DNA of 64,000 bases from Roseovarius pelagicus (lineage in GTDB: Bacteria > Pseudomonadota > Alphaproteobacteria > Rhodobacterales > Rhodobacteraceae): contig NZ_CP106738.1 in the NCBI RefSeq assembly GCF_025639885.1, positions 3,472,001 through 3,536,000 on the forward strand, in the 5' to 3' direction. The position numbers and the translations under genes are program-made. Below, piece after piece: positions 9,373 to 18,188 of the stretch. Under the pieces are notes generated by a model. It was given only the letters and a program-made list of their open reading frames with translations. It was not told the DNA's origin and ran no database searches. Positions within the stretch are counted from its first letter, which is position 1, and each line of letters starts with the position of its first letter.

Positions 9373-11412
9373 GTGTCGGGGCAGGATCTGGAAATCTCAG
9401 AGGATCAGGACAAGCACCACCCCGGTGTTCGTGTCATCACCCTTGCTGGAGGTACTGGGGGTGCGCTCGATCCCGGCGTGCGGACCCGGCTGAGCGAAGC
9501 CCTCGTTGCCGCGCAGGCGGACCCGGACGTGAGGGCCATGGTTCTATGCGGTGAGGGCGGGATATTTTCCGCCGGTGTCAATGTGACGGAGTATGGTGCG
9601 CCACTCTCTGCGCCATGGGTCGATGTGTTGGCCGAAAAGATCGAAGCCAGCGCCAAACCGGTCGTGGCGGCCATCGCGGGGGTCGCGCTGGGGGCTGGAT
9701 TTGCATTGGCCTTGGCGGCGCATGGACGTGTTGCGCACGCAGAGGCACGCGTCGGCCTCCCTGAGGTGAAGCTGGGCCTCGTGCCCGCTGGTGGCGCGAC
9801 GCAACGCCTGCCGCGATTTGTGGGCGCGCAGGTCTCATTGGCGTTGATGCTGTCGGGGCGCCCGGTGTCTGTGCGCGATCCGGGGCTGAAACGTGTCTTT
9901 GGCCGGATCGAGACGCAGGGCGTGGTTGCGGCGGCGTCCGAAATGGCGATCAAACTGGCCGATGCTGGTCCCCCGGTGCGGTCCGGCGATCTACGTATTG
10001 GGTTGACCGACCCCGGTGCCTATCTTCGGTCTACCGCCGAAATTGCAGCGAAAGGATTTGCCGAGGACAGCGCCGAGGCAGGCATCGTGCGCGCCGTTGA
10101 GGCGGCGCTGCTGTTACCATTCGAACAGGGTATGGCGTTGGAAGTGGCCCTGTTCGAAGAAGCTAGGATGGCCCCGGCAGCGCGCGCGGCGCGTCATATG
10201 CTGATGGCGGAACGTCGTGCCGCGACGGTGGCGCTCTCTCCACCCGGCACTGCACGACAGTTGCGCGATGTGATCGTGACTGGCAGGCGTGGTGCCTTTG
10301 TCGAGACGACGATCATGGCGCTTGATGTCGGTTGGGCTGTGCATTTGCGCCCGCCGCGACCGGCTGATGCGCCGACAATTCGTGATCGCGTGACCGAAAT
10401 TTATGATGGTGCTGTAGGGCGCGGACGTATGGATGCTGCTGCGCGTGATGCCCGTCTTGGGCGACTTCACTTGCCGGATGAGAACGTATCGGATCCGGAT
10501 ATGCCTTTGGTGTTCGAACTTGGCGGCGCAGGGCCGACGCTTGCAGGCGATCCGATCCGCGTGCGGTTAGGGGAGGCGGACATGCTGCACCCGGAAGCTG
10601 ACGGCCCACAATATTGGGCGCGCCTTTATGCTCCGGCTCATAGTGCACCGCTTGCCGAGGTTGCATTTGGCAGCGATGCACAACCCGACGCGATTGCAAC
10701 CGTGGTGCAGGCCCTGAGAAAGGCACGCAAGACAGTGATCCGCGCGGGCATCTTTCCGGGGATGATCGGGCATAATCTGGACTGGGCGCTTTGGTCGGCG
10801 GCGCTGGCGTTGGCCGAGGCCGGGCACAGCCCATATGACATCGACATCGCCGCGGAAAAGCTGGGCTATGCGATCGGCCCATTTCGTCAGATGGATGTCG
10901 AGGGGCTTGCCGTTGCCGCAGCGCGGTTGGATCATCTCGCCGCAGCGCGAGGGGCACCGCCGCTGTCCGAGCATAGCCCGGTCCGTCATCTGGCAAGGGA
11001 TGGTCATAGCGGACGCCGTGCGGGTCGCGGATTTTACATCTACGAGGCAGGCACCGCACAGAGGGATTCGGCACTCCTGTCGCGCATCCAAGGTCTGGGC
11101 GCAACGCCAGATGCCGACCTCGGCGCTGTGGACCCCGGCGCGGCGCTGGAGGCAGCGATCGTAAACGAGGCGGCACGTCTTCTGGCGCGGGGTGTCGCTC
11201 TGAGAGCGAGCGATATCGACGTTGTGCTGGTAAAGGGAAGCGGTATTGACCGCAGGCGAGGGGGGCTGCTGATACAAGCCGATATAAAGGGTCTGTTTCC
11301 CATCCTGCAGGTGATGAAATCCCTTCAGGATGCCGCCCCTCATGTGTGGCAACCTCAGGACGGGGTATTGGATATGGTCAAGAATGGCGTTGGGTTTTTC
11401 GGTCGGGTCTGA
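9373..11412 (+). CDS. FadB/FadJ-like protein with a degenerate hydroxyacyl-CoA dehydrogenase half
   Basis: The N-terminal third is an enoyl-CoA hydratase/isomerase domain with an oxyanion-type loop (GIFSAGVNVTEYG) and the conserved LPEVKLGLVPAGGATQRLPR. The rest aligns in order with the 3-hydroxyacyl-CoA dehydrogenase half of FadB/FadJ. However, the NAD-binding GxGxxG is replaced by VTGRRGAF, and the catalytic His region reads WARLYAPAHSAPLAEV. Dehydrogenase activity is therefore doubtful. The open frame extends upstream to TTG 9301, but GTG 9373 is preferred because GAAGAGG lies 5 bp before it. It would be about 679 residues. No thiolase or acyl-CoA dehydrogenase gene is adjacent. Confidence 0.75.
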   Translation: MSGQDLEISEDQDKHHPGVRVITLAGGTGGALDPGVRTRLSEALVAAQADPDVRAMVLCGEGGIFSAGVNVTEYGAPLSAPWVDVLAEKIEASAKPVVAAIAGVALGAGFALALAAHGRVAHAEARVGLPEVKLGLVPAGGATQRLPRFVGAQVSLALMLSGRPVSVRDPGLKRVFGRIETQGVVAAASEMAIKLADAGPPVRSGDLRIGLTDPGAYLRSTAEIAAKGFAEDSAEAGIVRAVEAALLLPFEQGMALEVALFEEARMAPAARAARHMLMAERRAATVALSPPGTARQLRDVIVTGRRGAFVETTIMALDVGWAVHLRPPRPADAPTIRDRVTEIYDGAVGRGRMDAAARDARLGRLHLPDENVSDPDMPLVFELGGAGPTLAGDPIRVRLGEADMLHPEADGPQYWARLYAPAHSAPLAEVAFGSDAQPDAIATVVQALRKARKTVIRAGIFPGMIGHNLDWALWSAALALAEAGHSPYDIDIAAEKLGYAIGPFRQMDVEGLAVAAARLDHLAAARGAPPLSEHSPVRHLARDGHSGRRAGRGFYIYEAGTAQRDSALLSRIQGLGATPDADLGAVDPGAALEAAIVNEAARLLARGVALRASDIDVVLVKGSGIDRRRGGLLIQADIKGLFPILQVMKSLQDAAPHVWQPQDGVLDMVKNGVGFFGRV

Positions 11413-11417
11413 CGCGA

Positions 11418-11633
11418 TCAGCCGAGCAGAATACCAATGACCACCATCATCAACCCTATCACCGACAAGAAGAGTGCAGCAGAATTGAGCGGCACGACAC
11501 CTTGCAGGACGGCCCGCATTTCCGCGTCTCCCAGCCCTGCCTTGCGTGCCCTCCAGACCCGGACGATGCACCAGACAAGCCCCGCAAGCCCGGCCAACGA
11601 CACAGCCGCACCTGACCAGATTACAATGTCCAT
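11418..11633 (-). CDS. Small two-helix membrane protein of unknown function
   Basis: The product is 71 residues with two transmembrane segments, MDIVIWSGAAVSLAGLAGLV and a C-terminal AALFLSVIGLMMVVIGILLG, joined by a charged loop (RARKAGLGDAEMR). Start 11633 is preferred over the longer frame from 11660 because GAGAGGAG sits 8 bp upstream. It ends 6 bp from the convergent FadB/J-like gene. I do not recognise the family. The RKAGLGDAEMRAVLQG loop suggests a conserved small protein rather than chance. Confidence 0.65.
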   Translation of the reverse strand: MDIVIWSGAAVSLAGLAGLVWCIVRVWRARKAGLGDAEMRAVLQGVVPLNSAALFLSVIGLMMVVIGILLG

Positions 11634-11837
11634 TTCGCGCGCTCCTCTCGGGTCAGTCATCCTGCTCTGCGCCTAAAGCGTTTTGCATTTGATTTGAAGT
11701 AAAGATTTGCCGCACGCCTCTCGTGATGCGAGTGGGTTTTGGTCCAGTTTTGAGCTGCGCGCATGCCGCTCGACCCTTGCGGGAGGGGCTGGTGCGCGCT
11801 ACTCACGGGGTCCAGTTATCAGGCAGAGAGACAGAAT

Positions 11838-12098
11838 ATGAACGACAGCGTTTCCGACAGCACCTACCGCGTGACCGCTGATGAACTGCGTCAGTTCATC
11901 GAACGGTTCGAACGGCTGGAGGCCGAGAAAAAAGACCTTGCCGAGCAGCAAAAAGAAGTGATGGCAGAAGCCAAGTCGCGCGGTTACGACACCAAGGTGC
12001 TGCGCAAGGTGGTGGCGCTGCGCAAGCGTGACAAGGACGACATCGCTGAAGAAGAGGCAGTGCTGGAGATGTACAAAGAGGCACTGGGTATGTCGTAA
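11838..12098 (+). CDS. gapR: GapR-family (DUF2312) DNA-binding protein
   Basis: The 86-residue protein is nearly all coiled-coil helix (LRQFIERFERLEAEKKDLAEQQKEV), followed by the signature AKSRGYDTKVLRKVVALRKRDKDD. It matches the GapR/DUF2312 family almost end to end. In Caulobacter, GapR is a nucleoid protein that encircles overtwisted DNA ahead of forks and polymerases and supports chromosome replication. The start at 11838 follows AGAGAGACAGA. It is a monocistronic gene between unrelated neighbours. Confidence 0.9.
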   Translation: MNDSVSDSTYRVTADELRQFIERFERLEAEKKDLAEQQKEVMAEAKSRGYDTKVLRKVVALRKRDKDDIAEEEAVLEMYKEALGMS

Positions 12099-12214
12099 CG
12101 ACCTTCCGGGATGCGTTCAGGTGGACGTAACAGGCGTGCACCAGAATTGAAACCGGGCATCAGGGCGCTATATCCCCCTCATCTTGGGCTTGGTCCTTCG
12201 AGGGGGAATTCGGC

Positions 12215-12925
12215 GTGCCGGAAAAGATCGGTAGCATAAGGCTGACTGTTTTCATGTTGGCACTTTTGCTCTGCGCCACGCCGATACTTGTGATGGCCGC
12301 AGAGCACGGTGCGGCCCCGACCGCCCGAAGCACCGGCCTGATGTGGAACCGCACCGGATTACCTGCCGTATTTCCGCTTCAGGTCAAGACGCCCGTGGGG
12401 CAGGACTATTTTCTGACTTTGGTAGATGACGAAACCGGCAAGGACGCGCTGGCCGCCTATATTGAGGGTGGCGATTTCTTCAAGGTTCTTGTCCCGCCGG
12501 GGGTGTTCCGGTTGCGCTTTGCCGCCGGAGACGTCTGGCAGGGCGAGGAAAACCTGTTTGGACCAGACGCGCGGACTCGTATTTTCGAGTTGAACACACC
12601 GCTGACCTTCCGGGTTCGCGGGTTGGGCACGAAAATGGGTCATGTCGTGAATATCTTGGAATTAGAGGCCGGTCAGGCCGTGCAAGCGGCGGTAAAGGAC
12701 CAGAACATCTGCCAGTCGTTGCGGGTAGAGTATCCATCGCTGACTTACCGCACGCTGCAGCAAGAGATGGACCGGCAAACAAGTCGCCGCGGACCGATCA
12801 GAACACTGGCAGAGCAACCGAAATACCTGAATGAGCATCTGTCTGGCAAAGTGCTGGATGGGCAATCGAACAGCTTTTACATTGAGGGACCCCAGTATGA
12901 ACTGTGGTCGCAATTCTGCGACTGA
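12215..12925 (+). CDS. Secreted protein of unknown function
   Basis: The 236-residue product has an N-terminal signal peptide (LTVFMLALLLCATPILVMAA, cleavage near AEHGA) and a soluble beta-rich body with no motif I can assign. Two cysteines (NICQS and the C-terminal FCD) may form a disulfide in the periplasm. A GTG start at 12215 is supported by GAGGGGG about 9 bp upstream. It lies upstream of an OmpV/MipA-like gene on the same strand with a 112-bp AT-rich gap, so separate promoters are likely. Confidence 0.7.
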   Translation: MPEKIGSIRLTVFMLALLLCATPILVMAAEHGAAPTARSTGLMWNRTGLPAVFPLQVKTPVGQDYFLTLVDDETGKDALAAYIEGGDFFKVLVPPGVFRLRFAAGDVWQGEENLFGPDARTRIFELNTPLTFRVRGLGTKMGHVVNILELEAGQAVQAAVKDQNICQSLRVEYPSLTYRTLQQEMDRQTSRRGPIRTLAEQPKYLNEHLSGKVLDGQSNSFYIEGPQYELWSQFCD

Positions 12926-13037
12926 GCAGACATGGAACATCGCCATAAGGCGAGATTCACCAACGCCCTTCAACCTGCGCGTATGATAACGTAAGGCAGG
13001 GAAAAATAAAAAAATACAGATACAGGACGACACCTAG

Positions 13038-13853
13038 ATGAGACTTATTTTGCCATTCGTGGCCTGCGCCGCGTTGCTTGCTGAGCAGGCTAATTCGCAG
13101 GAGATGCCGAACGAGGATGGTTGGAAATTCACCCTCAGTGCCGGGATGATCGCGGCTCCGTACTACCTTGGCGATGACGACTATCAGCTCAGCGCGGTTC
13201 CTGGTTTCCGCGTGAGTTACGGAGACCGTTTTGAGGCCTCCCCGTTCGGGCTGCGGTATGCGTTCATCTCCGGCGGCCCGATCCGCGTCGGGGGCATCGT
13301 GTCCTATGACTGGGGGCGTGATCAGGAACTGGATGGCAGTCCGTTCGGACTGTGGGGCGGAGGCGGGTCAACTGAACTGCTGGGATTGGGTGATGTGGAT
13401 GGCACGGTGGAGCTGGGCGGTTTCATCGCCCTTGGTGGACCGCGCTATACTGCCAGATTTGAATTGAGGCAGGCGGTCGATGGCGGCCATGATGGATTGC
13501 ACGGCAGCGCCGAGTTAAAGGCGAACGGTCGAACCACGGCGTTCGGTGCGCCGATGTTCTTCAGCTTCGGTCCCGAATTGTCGTTCGGTGACGATGACTA
13601 CAACAGCGCGTTCTTTGACGTGAATGCGATCCAATCGGCGGCGTCGGGCATCACCGCCTTTGACGCGGGCGGCGGGATCAATTCGATCGGTCTGCACGCC
13701 ACGACAGTGGTACCGGTGAACGATCATGTTTCAGTGATTGGATTTGCCGGGTATGATCGGTTGGTCGGGGATGTCGGTAAATCGACGATCGTGTCCGAGC
13801 GCGGATCAAGCAATCAGGGTTCGGCGGGGTTCTTTCTGAACTACAGCTTCTAA
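13038..13853 (+). CDS. MipA/OmpV-family outer-membrane protein
   Basis: The 271-residue protein has a short signal peptide (MRLILPFVACAALLAEQANS, cut near SQEM). It then carries alternating amphipathic strands, beginning with the family-typical GWKFTLSAGMIAAPYYLGDDDY and P-G-F-R-V segments, and ends in a terminal aromatic residue (FFLNYSF) needed for barrel insertion. MipA/OmpV proteins are outer-membrane barrels, some of which scaffold peptidoglycan enzymes. The gene is followed by a strong bidirectional terminator shared with the convergent rplI. Confidence 0.85.
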   Translation: MRLILPFVACAALLAEQANSQEMPNEDGWKFTLSAGMIAAPYYLGDDDYQLSAVPGFRVSYGDRFEASPFGLRYAFISGGPIRVGGIVSYDWGRDQELDGSPFGLWGGGGSTELLGLGDVDGTVELGGFIALGGPRYTARFELRQAVDGGHDGLHGSAELKANGRTTAFGAPMFFSFGPELSFGDDDYNSAFFDVNAIQSAASGITAFDAGGGINSIGLHATTVVPVNDHVSVIGFAGYDRLVGDVGKSTIVSERGSSNQGSAGFFLNYSF

Positions 13854-13896
13854 AGCCATTGGCAGCGGCATAGACGTTTGCCAGCACCGACATAAG

Positions 13897-13928
13897 AAAA
13901 GGCCGCGCAGTCTCCTGCGCGGCCTTTT
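13897..13928. terminator. Bidirectional intrinsic terminator
   Basis: A perfect 14-bp stem (arms 13897-13910 and 13915-13928) with a TCTC loop is flanked by AAAA on one side and TTTT on the other. It can end the MipA/OmpV transcript on the plus strand and the rpsF-rpsR-rplI transcript on the minus strand. Confidence 0.9.
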
Positions 13929-13951
13929 GCAATTCTTCGAGAGGCGCCGGA

Positions 13952-14585
13952 TCAGGCAGTCTCGTCGTCCTCGCCACCTTCGGGCAGCACTTCGTCGACA
14001 GTTTCGGCCAGATCGTCGTCGTCGGACGCGGCGGCACCAATATCGTCAAAAAGCTCGGCGATCTCATAGTCGGCTGCTGCTTCTTCTTCGGCTGCCATCT
14101 CTTGGATCGATTTGCCGGACGCTTGCAGTTCGGCCTCTTCGGGCGAACGGGCAACGTTCAGGATGATCGTGGCTTGGACCTCGGGGTGCAGCGTCACGAT
14201 GACGTCATGCAGACCCAGTTCCTTGATCGGGCTGGACAGTGCGACCTGCTTGCGGTCGAGCGTGAAGCCCGCCTCGGTCGCTGCCTCGGCTGCGTCACGG
14301 GTCGAGACGGAACCGTAAAGCGCACCCGAGATCGGCAGCTTGGCGAATCACGATGAACGTCTGATCGTTCAGCTTGTCGGCCATCGCTTCGGCTTCTTTG
14401 CGGGTTTCCAGGTTATCCGCTTCGAGTTGCGCCTTGCGCGTCTCAAAGCTGGCGATGTTCTGCTCGGAAGCCGACAGCGCCTTGCCCTGAGGCAGCAGAT
14501 AGTTGCGTGCGAAACCGGGCTTTACGTCCACGACTTCGCCCATCTGGCCCAGTTTGGCCACACGTTCGAGAAGGATCACTTGCAT
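13952..14585 (-). pseudogene. rplI: 50S ribosomal protein L9, frameshifted
   Basis: From ATG 14585 the frame encodes the normal L9 start ([33 protein letters not shown]), the long connecting helix and the strand FIVIRQAAD. It then runs into 11 foreign residues and stops at 14295. The neighbouring frame continues exactly where L9 should ([20 protein letters not shown], then [17 protein letters not shown]) to an acidic tail ending at 13952. A single extra C near 14330 accounts for it. Only the N-terminal rRNA-binding domain would be made. L9 is dispensable in some bacteria, but a sequencing error is equally likely. It is co-transcribed with rpsF and rpsR. Confidence 0.88.
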
Positions 14586-14597
14586 ATCAGATACTCC

Positions 14598-14825
14598 TTA
14601 CTTCACTGCGTAGGGCAGCAGGGCGAGGAAGCGGGCGCGCTTGATGGCACGGGCCAGTTCGCGTTGCTTCTTGGCCGAAACGGCGGTGATGCGCGACGGC
14701 ACGATCTTGCCGCGTTCGCTGATATAGCGTTGCAGCAGGCGTGTGTCTTTATAGTCGATCGCAGGTGCATTGTCGCCCGAGAAGGGGCAGACCTTGCGGC
14801 GGCGGAAAAATGGTTTTGCGGCCAT
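14598..14825 (-). CDS. rpsR: 30S ribosomal protein S18
   Basis: This 75-residue protein has the family's full length and signature: [46 protein letters not shown] and the basic [16 protein letters not shown] tail. It binds S6 and 16S rRNA in the platform of the small subunit. It sits between rpsF (29-bp gap) and rplI (12-bp gap), the standard bacterial order, and is transcribed with them. Confidence 0.97.
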   Translation of the reverse strand: MAAKPFFRRRKVCPFSGDNAPAIDYKDTRLLQRYISERGKIVPSRITAVSAKKQRELARAIKRARFLALLPYAVK

Positions 14826-14853
14826 GGGTTAGTTCCTTATCTCTGGACGTTGA

Positions 14854-15207
14854 TCAGCGGCGCTCACGGCGCTCGGCGCGCTCGTCGCGTTTCTGCATCT
14901 GGACCGATGGTCCTTCGGCGTGCTCGTCGACCTTGATGGTCAGAACGCGCATCACATCGTCATGCAGGCGCATCAGGCGTTCCATTTCCTGCACGGCCGC
15001 CGCAGGGGCGTCGGTGCGCAGATAGGCATAGTGGCCCTTGCGGTTCTTGTTGATCTTGTAGGCCATCGTCTTGACGCCCCAGTACTCGTTTTCAACGAGT
15101 TTGCCGCCGTTGTCGGACAGCACGGTGCCGAAATGTTCGATGAGGCCCTCGGCCTGCGCCGACGAAAGGTCCTGGCGCGAGATAAAGACATGCTCGTAAA
15201 GGGGCAT
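14854..15207 (-). CDS. rpsF: 30S ribosomal protein S6
   Basis: The 117-residue protein starts MPLYEHVFISRQDLS at 15207 and contains the S6 features YWGVKTMAYKINKNRKGHYA and the charged tail KRDERAERRERR. The open frame continues upstream to 15294, but those 29 residues do not resemble S6, so the internal ATG is chosen. It heads the rpsF-rpsR-rplI operon. The 255-bp gap to the divergent gene at 15463 should hold the operon promoter, although I could not pick a convincing -35/-10 pair. Confidence 0.96.
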   Translation of the reverse strand: MPLYEHVFISRQDLSSAQAEGLIEHFGTVLSDNGGKLVENEYWGVKTMAYKINKNRKGHYAYLRTDAPAAAVQEMERLMRLHDDVMRVLTIKVDEHAEGPSVQMQKRDERAERRERR

Positions 15208-15462
15208 GCGAATTCCACTTCTATCAAGGCGCATTTCAAAGGACGGGCCAGTGATCCTTTCGCGGCCCATCCACGAGAGACTGCGCGGGTTCACGTATTC
15301 TTGCGAAAGGAATGGCTCCTATAGGCCGGATTGCGCCGTATCGCAAGACCCGCTGGCCCGGCCTGACCGATGGCCCGACTATGACCGATCTTATGCCTAA
15401 TTTCAGCCGTCATCGTGGGGCAGCGTGGTCCAAACAACATCACAGAATGTGAGGCGAGCAAG

Positions 15463-15990
15463 ATGACCATGTTACCGCAGAGTGCATTACCGCAAACCTA
15501 TATGCCCGAAGGGCCAGCCCGCAAAGAGGCGCCCATCCCGTCACACCATTTCGAGGCCGAGCACGAGTCGCCGCTGCGCTCATTCGTTTATCGCTGCACG
15601 GGTGTTGCGGCAATGCTGGCGGCCGTGGGTATCTGGCTGGTGCCCGTGGTGCCCGGAGATGCCGCGATGCAATTGGCAAAGGTTGTCATGTCTGCTGCGC
15701 TGGTACTTGGTGGTGGAACACTCTTTGCCTCGTTGCGCCGCGCCGACGGGCCAACGATCGAAATCGACACCAGACGCCGCCTGTTGACCATCATCGACCA
15801 CGATACGCGTGGCAAGGTTCGCATGACCAATGTCCATTCCGTCGACAGCCTGTCCGAGATCGTGTTGCGTGATGGTCTGTTGACTGCGCGCGATGCGCAG
15901 GGCCGTAGCCTGCTTGCCATTGGCGTGACGGATGAGGCAACCAAGATGGCGCTTCGTCAGATGCTGGGTCGGGGTCTGCGCCCGGCCTGA
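15463..15990 (+). CDS. Membrane protein of unknown function with two transmembrane helices
   Basis: The 175-residue product has a soluble N-terminus, two adjacent hydrophobic helices (about 48-65 VAAMLAAVGIWLVPVVPG and 70-90 LAKVVMSAALVLGGGTLFA) and a C-terminal domain with strands IEIDTRRRLLTIIDHDTRGK and VHSVDSLSEIVLRDGLLTA. That C-terminal pattern resembles a small PH-like fold, but this is only a visual impression. GAGGCGAG precedes ATG 15463. It is monocistronic and divergent from rpsF. Confidence 0.7.
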   Translation: MTMLPQSALPQTYMPEGPARKEAPIPSHHFEAEHESPLRSFVYRCTGVAAMLAAVGIWLVPVVPGDAAMQLAKVVMSAALVLGGGTLFASLRRADGPTIEIDTRRRLLTIIDHDTRGKVRMTNVHSVDSLSEIVLRDGLLTARDAQGRSLLAIGVTDEATKMALRQMLGRGLRPA

Positions 15991-16131
15991 TGGGCGACAT
16001 CTCGGGTGATTTGCGCGCGAACGCATGCCAGTGTTCGCCAATTCACACGAGATGTTTACTTCTGGGCAATTGCCTGACGCGCATCACAGGCTAAGTTCTC
16101 TGCATGATATTCTCAACATGGAGAGAGACAG

Positions 16132-16704
16132 ATGAAATCGACCATTTTCGCTGCCGCGCTGGCGTTGACTGCCACGGGGGCATATGCCGCTCCGGAAAAA
16201 TACGTTCTGGATGCCAGCCACAGTCAGGTTGTGTTCAGCTATAACCACCTCGGCTATTCCACCACCTACAACATGTTCGCCGGGTTCGAGGGCGAAATCA
16301 TGTTCGACCAAGAAGACCCGGCGAATTCATCGGTTTCGGTCTCGATCCCGGTGATGTCGCTGTTTACCGGCTGGGAAAAGCGGTTCGGTCATTTCATGTC
16401 CGACGATTTCTTTGGTGCGTCCGAAGGGGACATGGTCACGTTCACATCCACCGGCATTGAAGTGACAGGCGATGATGAGGCGATCATCACTGGCGATCTT
16501 ACGATCAACGGCATCACCAAATCCGTGCAGCTTGAGGCCGAATTGAACAAGGCCGGTCAACACCCCATGGCGGGCAAGGCGTGGGCCGGTTTCGATGCTG
16601 AAGCGGAAATCAAGCGTTCCGATTTCGATTTGGGCAAATTTGCACCCAATATCAGCGATGAAATTGACATCGAGATTTCGATCGAGGCCATGAAGGCCGA
16701 GTAA
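16132..16704 (+). CDS. YceI-family periplasmic protein
   Basis: This 190-residue protein has a signal peptide (MKSTIFAAALALTATGAYAA) and a complete YceI lipocalin-like domain: YVLDASHSQVVFSYNHLGYS, then ITGDLTINGITKSVQLEAEL and SDFDLGKFAPNISDEIDIEI. YceI proteins bind polyprenoid lipids such as ubiquinone precursors in the periplasm. It is followed by a bidirectional terminator. The convergent gene beyond it encodes a cytochrome b561 fused to a second YceI domain, so the two may act on the same quinone-type ligand. Confidence 0.92.
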   Translation: MKSTIFAAALALTATGAYAAPEKYVLDASHSQVVFSYNHLGYSTTYNMFAGFEGEIMFDQEDPANSSVSVSIPVMSLFTGWEKRFGHFMSDDFFGASEGDMVTFTSTGIEVTGDDEAIITGDLTINGITKSVQLEAELNKAGQHPMAGKAWAGFDAEAEIKRSDFDLGKFAPNISDEIDIEISIEAMKAE

Positions 16705-16727
16705 AGGCACTGCATCCATGCAAAATG

Positions 16728-16758
16728 AAAGCGCCCGCGACTGGCTCGCGGGCGCTTT
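16728..16758. terminator. Bidirectional intrinsic terminator
   Basis: A perfect 13-bp GC-rich stem (16728-16740 and 16746-16758) with a CTGGC loop is flanked by AAA and TTTT. It separates the convergent yceI gene and the cytochrome b561-YceI gene. Confidence 0.9.
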
Positions 16759-16764
16759 TCTGCG

Positions 16765-18003
16765 TTAATCTCCGCGGATTGCCGTCAGGTCGAACCGGAT
16801 CTCGACGCCAAAGCCCAGCGAGTCTTCGTCGCTCATGCTCTGGCCAATGTTGTAGTCGCGCCGATCGACGCCTGCGCTGCCCTGCGCGACGGCTGTCGCG
16901 TCGTCGATTTGCAGATCGAATGGAATGCGCAGAGGCATTGTCTGATCGCGAATGCGCAGCGTGCCATCGGCGACCAGACCGGCTTCGGCGTCACGCTTCA
17001 GAGCGGCGGTGAATGTCGCCGTGGGGTGGTTCGCAGCATCAAGAAAATCCGCGCCCATTGCCTGTTCGGTCACACTGCCCAGCGTCAGTGACGGGATCGA
17101 TACCGTCACCTCGACACTGCCGCGCGTGCCGGGTTCGTCCGACCCGTCATAGGTTATATCGGCCGTCCAGTCGGCAAACTGGCCATTGATTTGTGATCCC
17201 ATCTGCACGATCTCGATGGTCAATGTGCCGTCAGTCACCTGCCATTCGCCCTGCGCCTGTTCCAGCGCGGCTGTCTGTGTCTCGGGCGCGGCATGGGCGA
17301 ACCAGCCCAATCCGGCAGCGCCGCCAATCGCAGCGGCCCACACGATCAGCGCCGCGACCAAGGGCAGGGCATGGCCGGGTTGCATGGCCGTAGGCTGGGC
17401 GGGGGTGTGCCCCGGTAACATCCGGCGCAGAGTCGCATCCTTGTCGATGATATGATGCTTTAGTGCGCCCGCAACATGCAGGCCAATGGCCCCGGCCAAT
17501 ACCCATTGCAGGATATAATGCAGCGTGGCGGCGATCTCGGACACGTACTCGGACTTTGGGACGTAGGGTAGGGATTGCCCGAAGGGCCACCAGATCGGGG
17601 CAAACCCGCTGGCGGCTGCGTGGCTGACCCAGCCCGCCAGCGGCACCGCGACGAGCGAGCCGTAAAGCAGCCAGTGCACGGTTTCCGCCGCACGTGATTC
17701 TGCCCAGTGATCACCGTTCAACAGCCCCGGTTTGGTTTGCGTCAGCGCCCATAGGATACGCGCAAATGCCGTAAAGAACAGGGCGACACCCAGCGTCTTG
17801 TGCAGGGAAAACAGCAGCGCCGTCCAATCGAGCAGGGTTTGCGACGCGCCGCCCTCTGCTGATCTGATTTGACCGGCCAGATTGCTGGCCAGCAGCCCCA
17901 GCGCAAAGAGGCTGAGGATCAGCAACACCGTCAACCAGTGAAATATCTTGGTGACAGCTCCGTAGGTGTCGGAAGTATTGGAAAGAGTCATATGGGATCG
18001 CAT
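16765..18003 (-). CDS. Cytochrome b561 domain fused to a YceI domain
   Basis: About 200 residues of a four-helix cytochrome b561 come first, with candidate haem ligands in KIFHWLTVLL, LHKTLG, VHWLLYG and LHYILQW/GLHVAG. A fifth helix follows (about 222-245), then a YceI domain from about residue 260 with SLTLGSVTEQAMGADFLDA and ATFTAALKRDA to the end. The fusion suggests electron transfer to or from a quinone-like molecule held by the periplasmic YceI part. Two starts are possible: ATG 18003 and ATG 17991 (MTLSNTSDTYG, closer to family starts). It is convergent with a stand-alone yceI gene. Confidence 0.85.
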   Translation of the reverse strand: MRSHMTLSNTSDTYGAVTKIFHWLTVLLILSLFALGLLASNLAGQIRSAEGGASQTLLDWTALLFSLHKTLGVALFFTAFARILWALTQTKPGLLNGDHWAESRAAETVHWLLYGSLVAVPLAGWVSHAAASGFAPIWWPFGQSLPYVPKSEYVSEIAATLHYILQWVLAGAIGLHVAGALKHHIIDKDATLRRMLPGHTPAQPTAMQPGHALPLVAALIVWAAAIGGAAGLGWFAHAAPETQTAALEQAQGEWQVTDGTLTIEIVQMGSQINGQFADWTADITYDGSDEPGTRGSVEVTVSIPSLTLGSVTEQAMGADFLDAANHPTATFTAALKRDAEAGLVADGTLRIRDQTMPLRIPFDLQIDDATAVAQGSAGVDRRDYNIGQSMSDEDSLGFGVEIRFDLTAIRGD

Positions 18004-18188
18004 TCCGTGGGTTCAGGGCGGGACAGTTGTCTGTGATTAACCTAACGAACCCCGCGCGCCGGGCAATGGCGCAATGCGCAGGGTGGATGTTCGCAGATGC
18101 ACGGGTGGGCCGCGGTTTCCGACTTGGTCGTTGCCTCTGAGCGGCAGGCGCGCTATCCGAAAGAAAAGGCCAGAGGGGGACAGCAGCC

